NCBI RefSeq assembly: GCF_003048255.1
Contig: NZ_CP028487.1
Span: 4,216,001-4,280,000, forward strand
DNA length: 64,000 nucleotides
Direction: 5' to 3'
Source of the DNA: Yersinia massiliensis
Lineage (GTDB): Bacteria; Pseudomonadota; Gammaproteobacteria; Enterobacterales; Enterobacteriaceae
How positions within the stretch are numbered: position 1 is the stretch's first letter; each line of letters opens with the position of its first letter. Shown piece by piece: positions 35,510-45,308 of this stretch. The notes below the pieces were generated by a model. The model saw nothing but the letters and a program-made list of their open reading frames with translations. It was not told the origin of the DNA and ran no database searches. The translations under genes were made by a program, and so were the position numbers.

Positions 35510-36630
35510 TGTACGTTGCAGTCAAAGGGGGCGAAAAAGCCATTGCAGCCGCCCATCAATTGCTGGAATACCAGCGCCGTGGTAATACACAGATCCCCGC
35601 AATCGATTGTGAACAAATCGAACAACAGCTAGGGCTAGCCGTTGATCGGGTGATGACCGAAGGGGGTATTTACGATCGCGAATTGGCTGCACTGGCGATT
35701 AAGCAGGCCAGCGGTGATTTGGTGGAAGCCATTTTCTTGCTACGGGCCTATCGCACCACTTTGCCCCGTCTAGCGGTTAGCCAGCCACTGGCGACTGACC
35801 ACATGCGACTCGAACGGCGAATTTCAGCCATTTACAAAGATTTGCCGGGGGGACAAGTCCTCGGCCCTACCTATGATTACACCCATCGGCTACTGGATTT
35901 TACGCTTTTGGCCTCGGGTGATGCCCCCACCGCACCTGATAGCCGCGCGGCATTATCCGATGATGTAACCCATAGTCATTGCGCTCATGTATTTGATTTA
36001 CTGGCTCAAGAACAGTTAGCGCACACTGAACAAGATGATGGCACTGCGCCAGAAGATATTACCCGCCATCCACCGGTTTACCCCTGCAACCGTTCGGCAC
36101 GACTGCAACAATTGGTGCGTGGTGACGAAGGTTTTCTACTGGCGCTGGGCTATTCCACTCAACGTGGTTATGGTCGTACCCACCCCTTTGCCGCTGAAAT
36201 TCGCACCGGTGACCTGACTATCTCCATCGTGCCAGAAGAGCTGGGATTTGCGATCGACATCGGCGAAATCCTGCTGACCGAGTGCGAAATGGTGAATGGT
36301 TTTGTCGATCCCGCCGATGAACCGCCGCACTTTACCCGTGGCTACGGGTTGGTCTTTGGCCGTGGCGAGCGCAAAGCGATGTCGATGGCGCTGATGGATC
36401 GCGCCCTACAAAGTCGGGAATACGACGAAAACGTCACCAGCCCCGCACAAGATGAAGAGTTCGTGCTCGCGCATGCGGATAACGTTGAAGCCGCTGGTTT
36501 TGTCTCTCATCTCAAACTGCCCCATTACGTCGATTTTCAAGCTGAATTGGCATTATTGAAACGCCTGCGCCATGAGTATTTGTCTGCCTCATCGTCACCA
36601 TTACCAACACAGGAGCCGCACCATGACTGA
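35509..36630 (+). CDS. phnI: C-P lyase subunit PhnI (nucleosidase)
   Basis: 373 aa from ATG 35509 (MYVAVKGGEKAI), which matches E. coli; a GTG two codons earlier is not needed. PhnI, with G, H and L, replaces the adenine of ATP with a phosphonate to give ribose triphosphate phosphonate. Conserved segments include ASGDLVEAIFLLRAYRTTL and LPGGQVLGPTYDYTHRLLDF. An insertion of roughly 20 residues around 150 distinguishes it from E. coli. Its end overlaps phnJ by 8 bases. Confidence 0.94.
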   Translation: MYVAVKGGEKAIAAAHQLLEYQRRGNTQIPAIDCEQIEQQLGLAVDRVMTEGGIYDRELAALAIKQASGDLVEAIFLLRAYRTTLPRLAVSQPLATDHMRLERRISAIYKDLPGGQVLGPTYDYTHRLLDFTLLASGDAPTAPDSRAALSDDVTHSHCAHVFDLLAQEQLAHTEQDDGTAPEDITRHPPVYPCNRSARLQQLVRGDEGFLLALGYSTQRGYGRTHPFAAEIRTGDLTISIVPEELGFAIDIGEILLTECEMVNGFVDPADEPPHFTRGYGLVFGRGERKAMSMALMDRALQSREYDENVTSPAQDEEFVLAHADNVEAAGFVSHLKLPHYVDFQAELALLKRLRHEYLSASSSPLPTQEPHHD

Positions 36631-37504
36631 GGTTCTCACCGGTTACAATCTGGGTTATCTGGATGAGCAAACCAAGCGCACTTTACGCCGTGCGTTGCTC
36701 AAAGCCGTGGCGATCCCCGGTTATCAGGTGCCCTTCGGCGGGCGAGAAATGCCAATGCCTTATGGCTGGGGCACTGGCGGTATTCAGCTAACCGCCTGTT
36801 TGATTGGCCGCTTCGACGTGCTGAAAGTGATTGATCAAGGGGCCGATGACACCACCAATGCCGTCTCGATCCGGCGCTTCTTTCAGCGGGTGAGCGGTGT
36901 GGCGACCACAGAGAAAACCATCGACGCGACGCTGATCCAGACCCGTCATCGCATTCCGGAAACGCCATTGACGGAAGATCAGATCCTGATCTACCAAGTG
37001 CCGATCCCTGAGCCATTACGCTTTATCGAGCCACGGGAAACCGAGACGCGCAAAATGCATGCATTGGAAGAGTACGGCGTGATGCAGGTGAAATTGTACG
37101 AAGATATCGCCCGTTACGGCCATATCGCCACCACCTATGCTTATCCGGTGAAGGTGAATGATCGCTACGTGATGGACCCCTCGCCCATCCCGAAATTTGA
37201 TAATCCCAAAATGCATATGATGCCCGCCCTGCAACTGTTTGGTGCTGGCCGCGAGAAGCGCTTATATGCCTTGCCGCCCTTTACCAAAGTGGAAAGTCTG
37301 GATTTCGACGATCATCCGTTTACGGTGCAGCAGTGGGATCACCCCTGCGAGCTGTGCGGATCGCGTCACAGTTATCTCGATGAAGTCGTGATAGACGATC
37401 AGGGCAGCCGGATGTTTGTTTGCTCGGATACCGATTTTTGCCAGCAGCAGTTGGCGCAGATAGCCGCACAAGATGACCTGAAGCACGAGGAAAACACCCG
37501 ATGA
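36623..37504 (+). CDS. phnJ: C-P lyase PhnJ (radical SAM)
   Basis: 293 aa from ATG 36623, matching the E. coli start (YNLGYLDEQTKR). PhnJ breaks the carbon-phosphorus bond using S-adenosylmethionine and a glycyl/thiyl radical pair. The Gly region PGYQVPFGGREMPMPYG and the unusual cluster cysteines CELCG and FVCSDTDFC near the C-terminus are intact. The stop overlaps phnK (ATGA). Confidence 0.96.
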   Translation: MTEVLTGYNLGYLDEQTKRTLRRALLKAVAIPGYQVPFGGREMPMPYGWGTGGIQLTACLIGRFDVLKVIDQGADDTTNAVSIRRFFQRVSGVATTEKTIDATLIQTRHRIPETPLTEDQILIYQVPIPEPLRFIEPRETETRKMHALEEYGVMQVKLYEDIARYGHIATTYAYPVKVNDRYVMDPSPIPKFDNPKMHMMPALQLFGAGREKRLYALPPFTKVESLDFDDHPFTVQQWDHPCELCGSRHSYLDEVVIDDQGSRMFVCSDTDFCQQQLAQIAAQDDLKHEENTR

Positions 37505-38304
37505 TTTCTGCACATTCACTTTCATCACCCGCTGTCCATCCACTGTTATCCGTGGAGAATCTCACCCATTTATACGCCCCCAACAAAGGGTTCAGCGACG
37601 TTTCTTTCCAGCTGTATCCGGGTGAGGTGTTAGGGATTGTCGGTGAATCCGGCTCGGGGAAAACCACGTTGTTGAAATCCATTTCAGCGCGACTGGCCCC
37701 GCAGCAAGGGCAGATCATCTACCGCCCAGATGCGCAGCAATCCGTTGATTTATATCAGATGGCAGAGAGCCAGCGCCGCCGTTTATTGCGGACCGAATGG
37801 GGCGTCGTGCATCAACACCCGATGGACGGTTTGCGACCACAAGTGTCGGCGGGTGGCAACATCGGCGAGCGGTTAATGGCGGTGGGTCAACGCCATTATG
37901 GCGAGATACGTCAACAAGCCGGCCGCTGGCTAGAGGATGTCGAAATCCCGCTGTCTCGTTTGGATGACCTCCCCACCACCTTTTCCGGTGGCATGCAGCA
38001 GAGGCTACAAATCGCCCGTAATCTCGTGACTCACCCGAAGCTGGTCTTTATGGACGAACCCACTGGCGGGCTAGACGTTTCCGTTCAAGCGCGGTTACTG
38101 GATTTGCTCCGTAATCTGGTGGTGGAAATGCAACTCGCCGTGGTGATTGTCACCCATGACCTCGGCGTCGCCCGCTTACTGGCAAACCGTCTATTAGTGA
38201 TGAAAGAAGGCCAAGTCATCGAAAGCGGCCTCACTGACCGAGTACTGGACGACCCTCACCACCCCTATACCCAGTTACTCGTTTCATCGGTACTGCAAAA
38301 CTGA
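37501..38304 (+). CDS. phnK: C-P lyase complex ABC-type ATPase PhnK
   Basis: 267 aa. Walker A GESGSGKT, signature [15 protein letters not shown], Walker [13 protein letters not shown]. Although it resembles transporter ATPases, PhnK docks on the PhnGHIJ core near PhnJ and has no membrane partner here. It overlaps phnJ by 4 bases and has a short N-terminal extension compared with E. coli. Confidence 0.94.
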   Translation: MISAHSLSSPAVHPLLSVENLTHLYAPNKGFSDVSFQLYPGEVLGIVGESGSGKTTLLKSISARLAPQQGQIIYRPDAQQSVDLYQMAESQRRRLLRTEWGVVHQHPMDGLRPQVSAGGNIGERLMAVGQRHYGEIRQQAGRWLEDVEIPLSRLDDLPTTFSGGMQQRLQIARNLVTHPKLVFMDEPTGGLDVSVQARLLDLLRNLVVEMQLAVVIVTHDLGVARLLANRLLVMKEGQVIESGLTDRVLDDPHHPYTQLLVSSVLQN

Positions 38305-38323
38305 CCCAACACGAGAAATCACC

Positions 38324-39043
38324 ATGAACGCCCTAAAACTCAACGTTGAAAATCTCAGTAAAACCTTCGTGTTACACCACCAACACGGAATACGTTTGCC
38401 GGTGCTACATCAAACCTCTCTTCAGGTCAGTGGCGGTGAATGCGTGGTGCTACACGGTCATTCCGGCAGCGGTAAATCCACTCTGCTACGCTCTCTCTAT
38501 GCCAATTATTTGCCTGACAGCGGCCATATCTGGGTCAAACATCAAGGCGAATGGCTGGATATGGTGACCGCACCCGCGCGACAAATCATGGCGGTGCGTC
38601 GCCACACCGTCGGTTGGGTCAGTCAATTTTTGCGCGTGATCCCACGGATCAGTGCCTTGAATGTGGTCATGCAACCCCTGCTTGAGTTAGGGGTGGAACG
38701 CGAGGTATGCCAACAACGGGCGCAGGATCTGCTGACGCGCCTCAACGTCCCACCGCGGTTATGGGATCTGGCACCTTCAACTTTTTCCGGCGGTGAGCAA
38801 CAGCGGGTCAATATCGCCCGTGGTTTTATCGTCGATTACCCTATTTTGCTGCTGGATGAGCCAACAGCCTCACTCGATAGCACCAACAGCGCGGCGGTAG
38901 TGAGCCTGATTGATGAAGCCAAGCAGCGAGGCGCGGCCATCGTCGGGATCTTTCACGATGAAAATGTACGCAACCATGTTAGCGATCGCATACTGGTGAT
39001 GACACCGGCCCCCACCACTGCCAGCACGGAGACCTCAGCATGA
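38324..39043 (+). CDS. phnL: C-P lyase complex ABC-type ATPase PhnL
   Basis: 239 aa. Walker A GHSGSGKS, signature [15 protein letters not shown], Walker [13 protein letters not shown]. PhnL is required with PhnG, H and I for the nucleosidase step and stacks on PhnK in the complex. The stop overlaps the phnM start (ATGA). Confidence 0.94.
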   Translation: MNALKLNVENLSKTFVLHHQHGIRLPVLHQTSLQVSGGECVVLHGHSGSGKSTLLRSLYANYLPDSGHIWVKHQGEWLDMVTAPARQIMAVRRHTVGWVSQFLRVIPRISALNVVMQPLLELGVEREVCQQRAQDLLTRLNVPPRLWDLAPSTFSGGEQQRVNIARGFIVDYPILLLDEPTASLDSTNSAAVVSLIDEAKQRGAAIVGIFHDENVRNHVSDRILVMTPAPTTASTETSA

Positions 39044-40188
39044 TCCTCAGCAACATCAATCTTATTCTTGAAGATCAGGTGGTCAAAGGATCACTGGAAA
39101 TCAAAAATGGCGTGATCCAAAGCTACAGTGATCGCCCGACTCAACTTTCGGCGGCAATAGATGGACAAAATGGTTGGTTGCTACCGGGGTTGATCGAGCT
39201 GCATACCGACAATCTGGACAAATTTTTCACGCCACGACCCAATGTCGATTGGCCCGCGCATTCCGCTATGAGCAGCCATGATGCACTGATGATTGCTTGC
39301 GGGATCACCACCGTACTGGATGCCGTCGCCGTGGGTGACGTGCGTGATGGCGGCCATCGGCTGGATAATCTACAAAAAATGATCAATGCCGTGGTGGATA
39401 GCCAGCGGGCGGGGTTAAACCGCGCTGAGCATCGGCTTCATTTACGCTGTGAGTTGCCCCACGACAGCACGCTACCTTTGTTTGAAAAATTGATGTTGCA
39501 GCCTGAATTGTCATTGGTTTCAGTAATGGACCATTCACCGGGCCAGCGGCAATTTGCCTCTCGAGAAAAGTATCGCGAATATTATCAGGGCAAATATCAC
39601 CTTAACGATCAACAAATGGCCGCTTTCGAGGAAGAGCAAATCACGCTATCGGCAAAATGGTCCACGCCAAACCGCAACGCTATTGCGGCACAATGTCGCC
39701 AGTTGGGTATTCCACTTGCCAGCCACGATGATGCTACCGCCGAGCATGTCGCTGAGTCCCAAGCACTGGGTAGCGTCATCGCCGAATTCCCCACTACCGA
39801 GGTCGCCGCCAGCGCCTCTCACCAGCAAGGTTTGCAGGTTTTAATGGGCGCACCCAATATCGTCCGTGGCGGTTCTCATTCCGGTAATGTCGCCGCACAC
39901 CACTTAGCCTCACTGGGCGTCTTGGATATTTTGTCCTCTGATTATTATCCAGCCAGCCTACTCGATGCTGCATTTCGCATCGCACAGGATGAAAGCAACG
40001 GCTTTAGTTTGTCGCAAGCCATTAATCTGGTGACCCGCAATCCCGCTAACGCTTTGGGACTGACGGATCGAGGCGTCATTGCTGAGGGCAAACGCGCTGA
40101 TTTGGTTCTGGCTCGCACCCATGAGGGGCCGAAGAATCAACACATCTACGTGCAAAACGTTTGGCGTCAGGGAATACAGGTGTTCTGA
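39040..40188 (+). CDS. phnM: ribose 1-triphosphate 5-phosphonate diphosphohydrolase PhnM
   Basis: 382 aa amidohydrolase. The metal site [18 protein letters not shown] and [11 protein letters not shown] are in place. It removes pyrophosphate from the product of PhnGHIL before PhnJ acts. It overlaps phnL by 4 bases and phnN by 1 base (TGATG). Confidence 0.95.
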   Translation: MILSNINLILEDQVVKGSLEIKNGVIQSYSDRPTQLSAAIDGQNGWLLPGLIELHTDNLDKFFTPRPNVDWPAHSAMSSHDALMIACGITTVLDAVAVGDVRDGGHRLDNLQKMINAVVDSQRAGLNRAEHRLHLRCELPHDSTLPLFEKLMLQPELSLVSVMDHSPGQRQFASREKYREYYQGKYHLNDQQMAAFEEEQITLSAKWSTPNRNAIAAQCRQLGIPLASHDDATAEHVAESQALGSVIAEFPTTEVAASASHQQGLQVLMGAPNIVRGGSHSGNVAAHHLASLGVLDILSSDYYPASLLDAAFRIAQDESNGFSLSQAINLVTRNPANALGLTDRGVIAEGKRADLVLARTHEGPKNQHIYVQNVWRQGIQVF

Positions 40189-40757
40189 TGGCACGCTTAA
40201 TTTATCTGATGGGCGCGTCCGGTGCGGGGAAAGATTGCCTGCTGTCAGCACTGCGGGCGGCAAAACCGGCGCATATTATCGTGGCTCATCGCTACATCAC
40301 CCGCGAGGCCCATGCCGGCGCCGAAAATCATATCGCACTGAGTGAGCAAGAGTTTCTGCAACGGGCAGCACAAGGTTTATTCGCCCTGCACTGGCAAGCC
40401 CATCAGCAGTACTACGGGGTAGGCATTGAGATTGATCTTTGGCTGCAATACGGTTTGGATGTGATAGTCAATGGCTCCAGAGCTTACTTGCCTATGGCCG
40501 AGCTGCGCTATCACGGCCAATTACTGCCCGTGTGCCTGACGGTTTCACCGGCTATTTTGGCCCAACGATTACAACAGCGTGGCCGCGAAAATAGTGAACA
40601 AATCAGTGAGCGCTTACATCGGGCACAGCACTATCAACAGCAGTTGCCGGTTGACTGCTTGCAACTGTGCAACGATGGCGCACTGCACCACACGCTAGCG
40701 CAATTGCAGCGATTATTGGCCATGAATTCCACGGTAGACCGCGATATTAAGGGGTAA
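40188..40757 (+). CDS. phnN: ribose 1,5-bisphosphokinase PhnN
   Basis: 189 aa from ATG 40188 ([16 protein letters not shown]); the frame opening at 40161 lies inside phnM. The P-loop GASGAGKD and [20 protein letters not shown] match PhnN. It phosphorylates ribose 1,5-bisphosphate to PRPP, ending the pathway. In E. coli phnO follows, but here phnP comes next after 2 bases. Confidence 0.94.
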   Translation: MARLIYLMGASGAGKDCLLSALRAAKPAHIIVAHRYITREAHAGAENHIALSEQEFLQRAAQGLFALHWQAHQQYYGVGIEIDLWLQYGLDVIVNGSRAYLPMAELRYHGQLLPVCLTVSPAILAQRLQQRGRENSEQISERLHRAQHYQQQLPVDCLQLCNDGALHHTLAQLQRLLAMNSTVDRDIKG

Positions 40758-40759
40758 AA

Positions 40760-41512
40760 ATGGAACTCACCTTGTTAGGAACAGGCTGTGCTCAGCAGGT
40801 GCCGGTATTTGGTTGTGATTGCGTTGTTTGTCGCCATGCCAGAGCACAACCTGCATTGAGGCGAAAATCATGCAGTGCCATGTTGCGATATCAGGGGGAA
40901 ACGACACTCATTGATGCGGGCTTGCCGACGTTGGATCAGCTGTTTGCTGCGGGGGAAATTCAGCGTTTTTTGCTTACACATTACCACATGGATCATGTTC
41001 AGGGGCTATTTCCTTTACGTTGGGGATGTGGAAATTCGATCCCAGTCTATGGGCCACCGGACCCAGACGGTTGCGACGATCTGTTTAAGCACCCAGGAAT
41101 ACTGGCCTTTCAACCGCCATTACGGGAGTTTCATCCGATTAAGTTCGGCAATCTGCAAGTAACCCCCGTGCCATTGAATCACTCAAAGATCACCTTTGGT
41201 TATTTGCTGCAAAGCCACAATCGAACCATCGCTTACCTCACCGATACTGTCGGGCTACCGGCAGACAGCGCCCTGTTTCTCGCCAGCAAAAATATCGATT
41301 TAGTGGTGATAGATTGTAGCCATCCACCGCAAATGCCCCCGCCACGCAATCATAATGACGTGACCATGGCATTGGCTATCGGTGATTTATTAAAACCAGA
41401 AGCGATGCTGTTAACACATATCAGCCACCAGCTCGATTGCTGGCTACTGGACAACAGCCTCCCCACCGGCATCACCGCCGCCCATGACAACCAAACCATC
41501 ACACTCCAATAG
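40760..41512 (+). CDS. phnP: phosphoribosyl cyclic phosphodiesterase PhnP
   Basis: 250 aa beta-lactamase-fold hydrolase with the metal motif LTHYHMDHVQG and an extra zinc site CDCVVCRHA near residues 20-28. It opens the cyclic ribose phosphate released by PhnJ. Last gene of the operon; a composite ERIC array follows at once. Confidence 0.95.
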   Translation: MELTLLGTGCAQQVPVFGCDCVVCRHARAQPALRRKSCSAMLRYQGETTLIDAGLPTLDQLFAAGEIQRFLLTHYHMDHVQGLFPLRWGCGNSIPVYGPPDPDGCDDLFKHPGILAFQPPLREFHPIKFGNLQVTPVPLNHSKITFGYLLQSHNRTIAYLTDTVGLPADSALFLASKNIDLVVIDCSHPPQMPPPRNHNDVTMALAIGDLLKPEAMLLTHISHQLDCWLLDNSLPTGITAAHDNQTITLQ

Positions 41513-41518
41513 CTCACC

Positions 41519-41750
41519 CCAAGAGATTGACGTTGCAGGTAGGCGGCCCTTTGCACGTCAAGGAATATGTGGATTCCCCTAAGGCAGTGGCGTTTCAGGT
41601 AAGCACCCCCCTCGAATACCTAGATTCCCCTAAGGCATTGGCGTCGAAGGTAGGCAGCAAACGAACGAATCCCGATGAGCTGACTCAAGTCAGTGATTCG
41701 GGTGAGTGAGTACAGCTAACAACCCTGCGACGTCAAAGACGACGGGGAAC
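41519..41750. repeat. composite array of one full and two truncated ERIC elements
   Basis: Two left-end fragments (GACGTTGCAGGTAGGCGGCC near 41528; GTGGCGTTTCAGGTAAGCAC near 41587), each followed by a GATTCCCCTAAGGCA(G/T)TGG spacer, precede a full ERIC with CCCGATGAGCTGACTCAAGT and the right end CGACGTCAAAGACGACGGGG. The right end forms the last codons of the convergent gene at 41733-42371. Confidence 0.75.
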
Positions 41751-42371
41751 CTGCATAGCTGCGGACGACAACACAAACACCCCCTCCCCCAACGGCGCAA
41801 ACGCCTGATCCAACATGGCTTGCGCCACATCTTTGCCTTTAATCAACCGCCACTTATCTGGCAACAGGGCAAACAAAGGCGCACTGAGGCTCTCCATTAA
41901 CCGTGGTGTCGTGCGTTGACCGGCTAACATTGAGGGACGAGCGAAGGTCAATTGCGGCCAGCCTTGCGTCTGTAAATCTCGCTCGGCTTCACCTTTGGTA
42001 CGATTGTAGAACAGCCATGAGCGAGGGTTTGCGCCTATCGCGCTGACCAGTAGAAAATGCCGTGCACCTAAACGCAGACCGGTTTCACCGGTTGCCAGCA
42101 CCAGCCGATAATCCACCTGACGAAATGCCGCCTGACTGCCAGCTTGCTTGCGGGTCGTGCCGAGACAACAGAAAACTAAATCAACCGGTTCATCCAGCGT
42201 TTTCAGTAATTCGCCAATCTTCTCGCCCTGCGGATTTATCAGTTTATTCATGCTGGGCAAGGGCTGACGGGTCGGTGCAATGATGGATGTTACCCTCGCG
42301 TCCAAACGTAGCAGGCGCAGTAATTCACCGCCCACCAGGCCACTTGCGCCCAGTAATAATACCTTCGCCAT
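41733..42371 (-). CDS. NAD(P)-binding Rossmann-fold protein (atypical short-chain dehydrogenase)
   Basis: 212 aa. LLLGASGLVGGELLRLL is the nucleotide-binding loop. DLVFCCLGTTRKQAGSQAAF and HFLLVSAIGANPRSWLFYNR-TKGEAE place it in the atypical SDR group near NmrA/HTATIP2-like proteins; the YNRTK segment supplies the Tyr-x3-Lys-like pair. Substrate unknown. The final residues (VPRRL and the stop) are encoded by the right end of an ERIC element, so the original C-terminus may have been altered. Confidence 0.8.
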   Translation of the reverse strand: MAKVLLLGASGLVGGELLRLLRLDARVTSIIAPTRQPLPSMNKLINPQGEKIGELLKTLDEPVDLVFCCLGTTRKQAGSQAAFRQVDYRLVLATGETGLRLGARHFLLVSAIGANPRSWLFYNRTKGEAERDLQTQGWPQLTFARPSMLAGQRTTPRLMESLSAPLFALLPDKWRLIKGKDVAQAMLDQAFAPLGEGVFVLSSAAMQVPRRL

Positions 42372-42491
42372 CTGACCTCCCGATAAAAACGCTAATGCCC
42401 CCCAACGCAGGAAGCAATCATGTAATCAATTGTTATGAATAGTACATATCAGAAACACTATACCTTAACTCATTCGAGTGAAAGGTCGAGA

Positions 42492-42935
42492 TTAAGGAGC
42501 ACACCAATGGTGTTTTTTGCCAAAACCGAGGGTGTTATTGGTCATTTTGATTTCGAGGAGATTGAGTTGCCAAATCGGGGCGGCACTCACTTTCGCAATT
42601 GGAAAGCGGCGGCAGTAACGTTGACGGGCAGCTTGTTCGGCATCGCCGCTGAGCAGGACAATTTCACCGCGATACTGGATGCCTTTGATAAGGGCCACCA
42701 TGCGCGGCTGATTGGCAATCGTCCCGACAATTTGCGGGTTTATTTGCATCAACTCAGCATGACGTGTGTGCTTTTCGGTCATCAGGTAAAGCGCCATCTG
42801 CTTATCATCAAACGCGTAAAAGCAGTTGGCGCACCACATATCGATACCGCTGCCAGCACACAGTGTTAGCACATGCTGCTGGCGTAAGAAGCGAATAATC
42901 ATCGACAGGTCATCAGGAGAGTTCACGGCACTCAT
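42492..42935 (-). CDS. yhbP: UPF0306 protein YhbP
   Basis: 147 aa. Split-barrel flavin-binding family related to pyridoxamine phosphate oxidase. [20 protein letters not shown] and [14 protein letters not shown] match E. coli YhbP closely. Biochemical function is not established. In E. coli yhbQ lies beside it; here yhbQ is 14 kb away at 57057. Confidence 0.9.
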   Translation of the reverse strand: MSAVNSPDDLSMIIRFLRQQHVLTLCAGSGIDMWCANCFYAFDDKQMALYLMTEKHTRHAELMQINPQIVGTIANQPRMVALIKGIQYRGEIVLLSGDAEQAARQRYCRRFPIAKVSAAPIWQLNLLEIKMTNNTLGFGKKHHWCAP

Positions 42936-42977
42936 GGTTCACGACACCTTCAGCTTGAAAATTGCCTTGAGTGTACA

Positions 42978-43037
42978 TTAACTTTGCTTGCATTCACTTT
43001 GCTGTGATTAACTTTGCCACGATCAACTTTGCCACAG
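42978..43037. repeat. four 15-bp tandem repeats at the 3' end of the lyase gene
   Basis: Units TTAACTTTGCTTGCA, TTCACTTTGCTGTGA, TTAACTTTGCCACGA and TCAACTTTGCCACAG follow each other without gaps. The last unit encodes the final residues WQS and the stop of the lyase at 43023, so the array looks like expansion of the gene's end into the spacer. Confidence 0.7.
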
Positions 43038-44195
43038 CAGACGATCACGCGATGTCAGGGTGTCTGTTGGGAAAGTCGCGAGTACAGCCTGATAGCGTTT
43101 GGCATCGTCCGGATAACCCCGAGCCGCTTGTAATAACAATCGCAGTGCGCTGTCATAGTCGATACCGCGTAAATCACGGTAAGGCCACAGTTCGGGTTCG
43201 GCAATGAATGGCAGCAAATAATCAATGCCTTGCTGCACATTGCGCCCATCTTGTACCCGTTCCCAGCGATCAATTTCGACATGCTCGCCGTAACGGCACA
43301 GCAGCAGGTGCGCCTCCAGATTGAAGAGTGAATAGTGGAATGGCACTGTACGCTCCAGCTCCATCCACTGCTTGCCGTCTTGTGCAATCTGCGCCGCTAA
43401 CCGCTGGGTAATGCCTTGCTGAATAATGGTCGAAACCAACCCGCGATCGCCGTAAAACATGGCGTTAACCGCACGTTGAACGTCATACCAAGTGCCGTGG
43501 TTGTTATGCCAAACATATTCAGAATGGCCCACTTCGCTGTGAAACATCCAGTGGTTGAAGTCGCGGAACCATTGTTGTAATACCGCCGTGTCTTCGGTAT
43601 CGAGCAGTTTGGCCGGTAGGATCAACCCGATCGTATCAATCACCATCCACATCAGCCGTGTATCGATTAACCCCGTCCCACGCCCCGACACAATACCGGG
43701 GATGGCCTGACCATAATTCAGGTGCGGATTCATGCGCGTTTTAGCATCTAAAAACCAGCAGCGAATCTGTTCCGCTGCCACCTGAGCATAACGGCTATTA
43801 CCGGTAAAATAGTAGGCTAACCCAAGGGTCAGGCAACGATCGCACATCCGCACAATTCGCTGGGTATCTGTATCGTCATTTTGGCTTTGTGGATTGGTAT
43901 GCCCATCGCGGCGCACATAGGGTAATCCGTTAGGCTTACGCGGATTTGGCCACCAATAGGTACCAAAACTGTAGTAATCGTGAATGTCACCGCTGACAGG
44001 CAGCAATGTTTTGTGAGTCACACTCTCTGGCGGTTGATCGCGCAGGGCATCTGCTTCACTTAATAACCGGCGCAATGCCGGTTGTAGGGGTGAGAATGGC
44101 TGCTGTAAGACCGCTTTCGCCTTGATCAGGCAATCAACATCGAGCGTGTACAGTTTCATGGGTGTCGCGGACGTTTTTATTGGCGTCATGGGCAT
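43023..44195 (-). CDS. cytoplasmic alginate-lyase-fold polysaccharide lyase
   Basis: 390 aa from ATG 44195, which has AAGGAAG just upstream; longer frames overlap the ATPase gene. The alginate_lyase (alpha/alpha toroid) family is shown by YYSFGTYWWPNPRKPNGLPY, the catalytic-region VWHNNHGTWYDVQ and RTVPFHYSLFNLEAH. No signal peptide, so it should act in the cytoplasm on imported oligosaccharides. The WWPNP-type sequence resembles family PL38 glucuronan lyases as I remember them, but the polymer (alginate, glucuronan or other) is not determined. It is related to the periplasmic enzyme at 48938. Confidence 0.8.
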   Translation of the reverse strand: MPMTPIKTSATPMKLYTLDVDCLIKAKAVLQQPFSPLQPALRRLLSEADALRDQPPESVTHKTLLPVSGDIHDYYSFGTYWWPNPRKPNGLPYVRRDGHTNPQSQNDDTDTQRIVRMCDRCLTLGLAYYFTGNSRYAQVAAEQIRCWFLDAKTRMNPHLNYGQAIPGIVSGRGTGLIDTRLMWMVIDTIGLILPAKLLDTEDTAVLQQWFRDFNHWMFHSEVGHSEYVWHNNHGTWYDVQRAVNAMFYGDRGLVSTIIQQGITQRLAAQIAQDGKQWMELERTVPFHYSLFNLEAHLLLCRYGEHVEIDRWERVQDGRNVQQGIDYLLPFIAEPELWPYRDLRGIDYDSALRLLLQAARGYPDDAKRYQAVLATFPTDTLTSRDRLLWQS

Positions 44196-44202
44196 GGCTT
44201 CC

Positions 44203-45297
44203 TTATGCGGCTTGGCTGGCCACCCGCACGCCAGTGGCGGCATCAAAAATATGAATACCGGCAAGCTTAGGTTGCAGATAAACCGTTTCGCCTTCATTCA
44301 CCGCCAAGCGCTGTTTAAATACCGACGTAAAACGGCCACCACCCGTACTGCAAAATAGCTGCATATCCGAGCCAGTATTTTCAATCGCCGTAATAGTCGC
44401 TTTCAGTGCGCTAGCACTGTGGGTGGCATCCACGACATTCACCTGTTCAGGACGAATGGCATACACCACATTTTGCCCGTCAGTGACTTGCAACCCCGCC
44501 GGCAGGGTCAGCAAAGAACCGTCTTCCAGTTGCAACAAGAACTCTTCGCCTTGTTGCTTTACCGTGCCTTTCAATTGATTGATTTCTGGCGAGCCGATAA
44601 AGCCCGCCACAAACAGATTCGCTGGACGATCGTAGAGATCGAGTGGCGACCCGACTTGCTCAATACGCCCTTCGCGTAGCACGACGATCATTTGCCCCAT
44701 GGTCATGGCTTCAATCTGATCATGGGTGACATACACTGACGTGGTTTTTAGCCGCTGATGCAATTCGCGGATCTCGCCCCGCACTTGCGTACGCAATTTG
44801 GCATCCAGATTCGATAATGGCTCATCGAACAAGAACACCTGTGGGCTGCGCACAATCGCGCGCCCCATTGCCACGCGCTGGCGCTGACCACCAGATAAAT
44901 CTTTCGGTAAGCGTTCCAGTAGTGCTTGTAAGCCTAATAACTCAGCGGTGGACTCCACTTTTTTGTTAATGTCGGCTTTGGACATTTTGGCCATTTTCAA
45001 CGCAAAGCCCATGTTTTCGCGCACAGTCATCTGCGGATAAAGGGCATAACTTTGGAACACCATGGCAATGTCACGCATCTTGGGTTCAACATCCGTCACA
45101 TCTTTATTATTGATACCGACGGTGCCGCCAGAGATCTCCTCCAACCCTGCAATCATGCGCAGTAAGGTCGATTTCCCGCAGCCACTGGGGCCAACTAACA
45201 CGCAGAACTCACCGTCAGGAATTTCCAGCGAGACATCGCGGATCACATGGGTGTCACCGTAAGATTTACAGACGTTTTTAAGTACAACCGATCCCAT
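44203..45297 (-). CDS. UgpC/MalK-type sugar ABC importer ATPase
   Basis: 364 aa. Walker A GPSGCGKSTLLRMIAG, signature LSGGQRQRVAMGRAIV, Walker B VFLFDEPLSNLD, and a C-terminal TOBE domain with YAIRPEQVNV. Such ATPases power CUT1 importers of oligosaccharides. It lies between the permease genes and the cytoplasmic lyase, so its cargo is probably an unsaturated uronate oligosaccharide. Confidence 0.9.
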   Translation of the reverse strand: MGSVVLKNVCKSYGDTHVIRDVSLEIPDGEFCVLVGPSGCGKSTLLRMIAGLEEISGGTVGINNKDVTDVEPKMRDIAMVFQSYALYPQMTVRENMGFALKMAKMSKADINKKVESTAELLGLQALLERLPKDLSGGQRQRVAMGRAIVRSPQVFLFDEPLSNLDAKLRTQVRGEIRELHQRLKTTSVYVTHDQIEAMTMGQMIVVLREGRIEQVGSPLDLYDRPANLFVAGFIGSPEINQLKGTVKQQGEEFLLQLEDGSLLTLPAGLQVTDGQNVVYAIRPEQVNVVDATHSASALKATITAIENTGSDMQLFCSTGGGRFTSVFKQRLAVNEGETVYLQPKLAGIHIFDAATGVRVASQAA

Positions 45298-45308
45298 TTT
45301 ATTTCTCC

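Noticed and set aside
41527..41709. Small open frames inside the ERIC arrays (also near 18262-18468)
   Set aside because: They arise from the repeat sequence itself and recur wherever ERIC is present; not genes.
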